A DNA stretch of 64,000 bases from Breviolum minutum Mf 1.05b.01 (Eukaryota > Sar > Dinophyceae > Suessiales > Symbiodiniaceae). Made by a program: the position numbers and the translations under genes. The stretch lies in the NCBI GenBank assembly GCA_000507305.1, contig DF240840.1, positions 36,100 to 100,099 on the forward strand, given 5' to 3'. Each line of letters starts with the position of its first letter. Within the stretch, counting starts at the first letter, position 1. Below, in pieces: positions 59,901 to 64,000 of the stretch. The notes beneath the pieces were generated by a model that saw nothing but the letters and a program-made list of their open reading frames with translations, made no database searches and was not told the origin of the DNA.

Positions 59901-61342
59901 CTGTGCCAGCAAGGAATTGCTGGTGAAGTCGGCACCAAAACCACCTGCAGCAGAGAATTTGAAACATTCAAAGTATCGAAAGATTCATTCTGAAAACTTG
60001 ATCCAAAGCATGCAAAAGAAGCGGGATCGTTGTGAACCCTCAATCCGTTCTGACTTGAACGTGATTGTTCAAGTTTCTTGCGTAAGTTGCTTGCCTGAAG
60101 CCAAAATCACAGGTCCGAACTCCTGAAAGTTCTGGCCGCCCTTCTCGTAGACACACCCGACGCAAGTGTTGCCCTCGGTGACCAGCTTGAACACCTTGGC
60201 CTTCGTGATGATACGAGCCAAGTTGCTCTTCTCGGCCACCTGCCACTGCGATTCCAATTCATCACAGATGACCAATGACTCACAACTTATCACAGACCCG
60301 CATGTGTGCAAGATTACAATTTCTGGATGTACAAAATGTACAAAATCGCAGTTTGTTTGATGATATTTGAAGCACCAAGCTGCCTGGCCTTCTCCAACAT
60401 CTGAATCAGCGCATAGGTGATCGTCATCCCAGGGAATCGCTCCTTACCTCGATGTGTACGTGGCTGTGAGTGTCCTCCAAGGCGTGCCACCAAAGAGAGA
60501 TCCAAATTGAACTTCTCCACCAGCCAATCCTCAAACCCAGGTTTTTTTGGCTCGAAAGTCTCCACCAACCATCCCTGCAATTCAAAACCCAAGAAAGCCC
60601 AGGCACCACATCGCCGGCGCTATTCACGCAAAGCAGCCTCACCAAAGCAACCCTTGACAGCCACTATTCATTGACCCTTGAGAGGAACCAGTTGAGGATC
60701 TAAAATACGACTGAGGAAAATACTTGGCCAACTCTGGTTTCTTTGCCCCACCTTTCATTGTGTCCTGCAAGCTCTTCAAACATCTTTGGACATCATTTCC
60801 ATGGTTGGCCATTTTCACAAGTGTCTAGCTAGCGTCCTGGGTAAAAATTTCTGCATTGTCAGGAATGTTCTTGGCTTTTTGTGTTTTGGTGCCTTTCAAG
60901 CAGCAGCAATGAAGGACATGCGCAAGATCTCAAGATCTCGGACTCCAGTTCCGACAACCACAACGACAACGAACAACGACCATGCCTGCTCCGTTAATAC
61001 CAGATGTCGCTTTTGTGCTGTTTCCTCCGCAAAAGGAGGATTTGTCCTGGCAGTAGAAACATCATGGACAAAGTGTGCGAAAGTGAGGGTTACTAAAATT
61101 CTAAGTTAGTAAATGATCCCTGGTCACTTTGACTCTCACGTGACTTTTGAACCAAGCAACCAGCAAAACAACTCGGCCACCGTTCTCAACGACAGTGTTG
61201 GCTGCTGACATACCTTCCAACGCAGGAAACAACGGTGGTTCCACGACGTTTCACGGTGGCCACCACACGTTCAACCGGTTCAAACTGCACCTCCCAGGCC
61301 GCCACCCACGACGATGGCTTGGCTCGTTGGAAAGCACGACAT
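55376..61342 (-). CDS. copy A: fumarate reductase - cytochrome b5 x2 - cytochrome b fusion
   Basis: The cleanest copy. Start ATG at 61342. First exons with matching phases: 61292-61342 ([11 protein letters not shown]), 61161-61213 ([17 protein letters not shown]), 60986-61046 ([19 protein letters not shown]), 60837-60892 ([10 protein letters not shown]), from 60764 ([11 protein letters not shown]). Later blocks carry [28 protein letters not shown] (substrate His), [10 protein letters not shown] (probable catalytic Arg), HYTGRGV, then one long exon (57850-58656) with VIHYCMGG (His) and [11 protein letters not shown] (Arg). This is the OSM1/FRD-type soluble fumarate reductase fold: FAD-dependent reduction of fumarate to succinate. 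The Ser/Lys motif replaces the His that binds FAD covalently in complex II. Two b5 domains and a membrane cytochrome follow in the same direction without a stop in the spliced frame. Joining of the b5 and membrane parts into one chain is inferred. Confidence 0.85.
56438..56540. repeat. CTAC/CTGC tetranucleotide repeat, copy A
   Basis: Same intronic array as 48871-48968, with small length differences. Confidence 0.85.
57160..58010 (-). other. copy A: paired cytochrome b5 domains and Gly/Ala linkers
   Basis: First domain: [40 protein letters not shown], then FNM spliced to [17 protein letters not shown] (exon from about 57737). A linker of mostly Gly with Ala/Pro follows. Second domain: [20 protein letters not shown] to FNM at about 57450, then a second IHPPD exon (about 57050-57184) and an Ala/Pro/Gly linker. 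Haem ligands are the His of HPGG and the His of IHPPD. The spacing F-N-M-I-H and the following KYAP match flavocytochrome b2 better than microsomal b5. The splice between FNM and IHPPD uses GA donors here (AACAT|GA) and GT donors in C, D and X. The sequence downstream of FNM (reaching LGH) is intron. Confidence 0.8.
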
Positions 61343-64000
61343 CCTGGCAACCTGCAAAAGTTGCAAAAGAAAAAATCCTGGTGCATCCAACCCTGAAGTT
61401 TCGTCAACATTCGTGTAATCACACTGAAGTTTCGATGTTCGTTGTTGGAAGAAAAAGTCTGTGCACTGAAAGAAAATTGTTCCGATTCAAGAGCAGAGAT
61501 CCAAAGTTTGAGATAAGTGACGGTGTCGGCAAGGCCCCAATGCAGTTGTTCTGGGCAGTATGTAAAGAATAAAACTAAAGGGCTGCGCAAGAAAACAAAT
61601 TTGACTCATTTTGTTGATAGTGCATGACATGCAGCACAATGAAGTGTTTGTTCAAAACAAATTAGGAAAGTTGTGCTATCTTGTTTCAAAAAACTATTGA
61701 AATCATTCCTGTATACGAAATTGTACGTAATGGCAAAATAACAAAAATAACAAAAATAACAAAAGGTGCAAAAGTTAGAAAAATAACCAATGACAAGTCA
61801 GCCAATAACCATGAATGAAACTATGAATTCATAGAATTATGCGATTAGATATACGAACGGCAATGGTGTAAGTCATGACGAAACTGTGTTTTTTTTTCAA
61901 ATTGTGGTTCCCATTAAAAGAAAACACCCACGATTCAAAAAATATAGAACTTAGATTCGTGATGGTTCGTGTAGAAAGCGGGTGTTTCCACACTGTTCGA
62001 ATAAAGAACATACGAAACCGGAAGCGAAAATTAAAGCCAAAAATGGTTTCGATAATGTTTCCCCAGCATGCAACATGAGGGCAGTACAGGAGGCACCTGC
62101 CTTTGCAATAAACCAACCGTGATGAAGTCGCACAGCCTTCACGTCCATGTTCTGGGTTCAGACTCTCTACACTGAATAGTTGCATGCCACTGAATAGTTG
62201 CATGCAGTACGTTGCTATAGAACAGTTCGCGAACAAGCTTTGTTTACTTTACAATAAAAAAGAGAATATCATACATCAAAGAAAGAGGTCATCCACCACG
62301 ACCTTTGAGACTCTACTCAGCAGCACCAACTGGATTTTTTTCCGCGGTAGCCGAACAACCTCAAGGCGTAGTCGGTCAGCGAGTCTCTTAAAAACTATTG
62401 AAAAGTCAAATGCAGTAGGGCAGTTAAAAAAAACATGTTGTTAATACAATAGAGGAAGAAAGGATTGGAGTTTCCATGTTAGATTTCTTGTTTGCGCACG
62501 TAGCAAGGGAGTCCTCAGGAAAAGCTTGGACCAGATGTAGACGACCCAATGAGGCGCTCACGTTGAGGCAATGAGTCATTTCCATGAGGACTACATTATT
62601 GCAGAGACCGGTTGAAAACTGAGAGGCATTTCGAGTCTGTTTCACCCCTTTCACAATTACTGCATGCCTACTCTTCAACAGACCAAGAGTTTAGATGACC
62701 GACTATGCCTCGAGCTTGATTGGCAATGGCTCAAAAAAACCATATTAGTTTCCTTGTTTGAAACAAAGAGGAATTGTATTGTCTGTGAGGAACGAACTCA
62801 TCCTGCTGCTACCACCATGAGAAACGAATGCAACTTCTACGACATGGAAACCCGCAGGGCATGTACCACGTGAAACATTTCCACATGAAACACACCAATC
62901 GGGCATGGGAAACTATCCCACGCATATTTACTAGGTACATAGCGGATCAAGTTTCATGCGAGACATGTTGGACCGAAACATCTGTCATGGCGCGTTCAGC
63001 TGTGTTTAACAAAAATTGTTGTTTTTTTTGCGGGATGCTGCTTGAGTGCCTCGTAGGTCTCGGGCAAAGCTCTTCAGTCACCGACGCAGGTGAAAAGACG
63101 GACTTTTTGACGAATTGCAAAAACGTTCAAGTAAGTAGACAAATTAAACAATTGCACAACAACAAATTAATTATCTCCGAGATCGAGATAGTGAAAGACA
63201 GAAAGACCATTCCGGAGTCTGTGTCGATGATATGCGCCGTACCCAAGCGTCACACGAGATGTCATGGGGTGTCGAGATACCTTGGACGAGAATGCATCCG
63301 CAGGGGTGATCGACACAATCGACATTGTAACATAAAGTGCAACATGAAGTCCGGTGAAACAAGATCGTAGGAGGTATAAGTCTTCTTTTTTTTGCTCCAT
63401 TGCTGCGCGCATCATGACGATAGTGGCAGTCGTAAGCAACAAGTAACTATGTACTCGGCAATCTCCGGACATAATGCCCTGACGGAAAAGAAAAACTACC
63501 TAAGGTCACAAACAGGGCTTTCCCCAATTCGCTTGGAAATCGCTCTTATGACAAAAGGAAGTAAATCCTTGGAACAAGAGAGCAAACCAAATTAAGCAAA
63601 AGGATCGTGCCTTCTGGAAACAAAGCAGTGAAACAAAAAAAACTGCAAAGCAGCAGAGTCCTCTCAGTACTGCACCACAAAGAAGTAGCATCGAGCCCAG
63701 AAAAGTGAATCCGTCTCCAAGACTACTGCTTTCCGGACGTGGAAACAACATTCATTTCTGCGGAGAACCATGGACGTGTAGATCCCATTCTGCTGGAAAA
63801 AAGCCTTGGCTGGAAATGATTCTTGGCTGGAACAAGGACTGTGTGAATGCAAAAAAAAGCTTGGTCATAACACATAAATATTTCAGAAATAAAGTCTTGT
63901 TCAAATCTGCGCCCAAGAGTGTGAAAGTATAAATGGCTTGGAGCCATTCCTAAGGTGCGATGTGGCATTTGTGCTGTTAGCACTCTGAGGATGTGTTTTA
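61343..64000. other. 5' flank of the array; no supported gene
   Basis: More AT-rich than the array. It contains an AAAATAAC microsatellite (61732-61766). The longest frame is plus 62828-63370 (180 codons, Lys/Arg/Cys-rich), overlapped by an equally plausible minus frame (63167-63472). Neither shows a family motif or splice partners. Regulatory sites for copy A would be near 61343 but are not recognisable; dinoflagellate promoters lack a TATA box. Confidence 0.45.

Noticed and set aside
55376..61342. Assignment of the flavoprotein as the complex II subunit SdhA/FrdA
   Set aside because: The segment after the FAD Rossmann motif reads [12 protein letters not shown], typical of OSM1-type enzymes, and lacks the His that binds FAD covalently in complex II; no iron-sulfur subunit is nearby.
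62828..63370. 180-codon plus-strand frame near the right edge
   Set aside because: No family motif, biased Lys/Arg/Cys composition and an equally plausible overlapping minus frame; not supported as a gene.
1..64000. Relict dinoflagellate spliced-leader sequence, tRNA, rRNA or snRNA genes
   Set aside because: I looked by eye for the spliced-leader core and for tRNA-like cloverleaf boxes on both strands and found none; a covariance-model search could still reveal small RNAs.

Overview
This 64 kb window looks like nuclear DNA of a dinoflagellate, most likely a Symbiodiniaceae-type genome. This is inferred from gene structure, not from a species marker. Genes are cut into many short exons (27 to 300 bp). 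Splice donors are often GC or GA as well as GT, and junctions often sit in an AG|G context. Every gene I can support is on the minus strand, which fits the long unidirectional clusters of dinoflagellates. Intergenic DNA is rich in simple repeats, inverted-repeat elements and decayed coding sequence. The assembly has a 985-base N gap (32583-33567) and single-N joins at 31430 and 50088.

Left part (1-28432): a decayed coding remnant (about 563-3096); an intronless pentameric ligand-gated ion channel (4344-5375); a long stretch without a clear gene; an eight-exon class 3 (diacylglycerol-lipase-like) lipase (10751-14129); a small secreted cysteine-rich protein (16245-16583); an RRM protein with an arginine/serine-rich tail (19477-21537); and a PHO80-type cyclin built from very small exons (24956-27278).

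Right part (28433-61342): a tandem array of four paralogues, all read leftwards. I call them A (55376-61342), B (47807-54187), C (40900-47214) and D (28433-37465). A fragment without a flavoprotein, X (38030-40362), lies between C and D. Each full copy encodes an OSM1-type FAD fumarate reductase, then Gly/Ala-rich linkers with one or two flavocytochrome-b2-type cytochrome b5 domains, then a multi-pass di-haem-like cytochrome b resembling the b558 membrane subunit of succinate dehydrogenase/fumarate reductase. No iron-sulfur subunit is seen. The inferred protein is a one-chain membrane fumarate reductase in which b5 haems replace the iron-sulfur clusters between the quinol-side cytochrome and the FAD.

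The four paralogues differ in which introns they carry. At one site in copy B a roughly 380 bp insertion is flanked by a perfect 12 bp direct repeat and creates a GC-AG intron, which points to recent introner-like intron gain. Copy D also carries a larger terminal-inverted-repeat element in an intron. The fusion architecture and the intron gains are the two most interesting features here.
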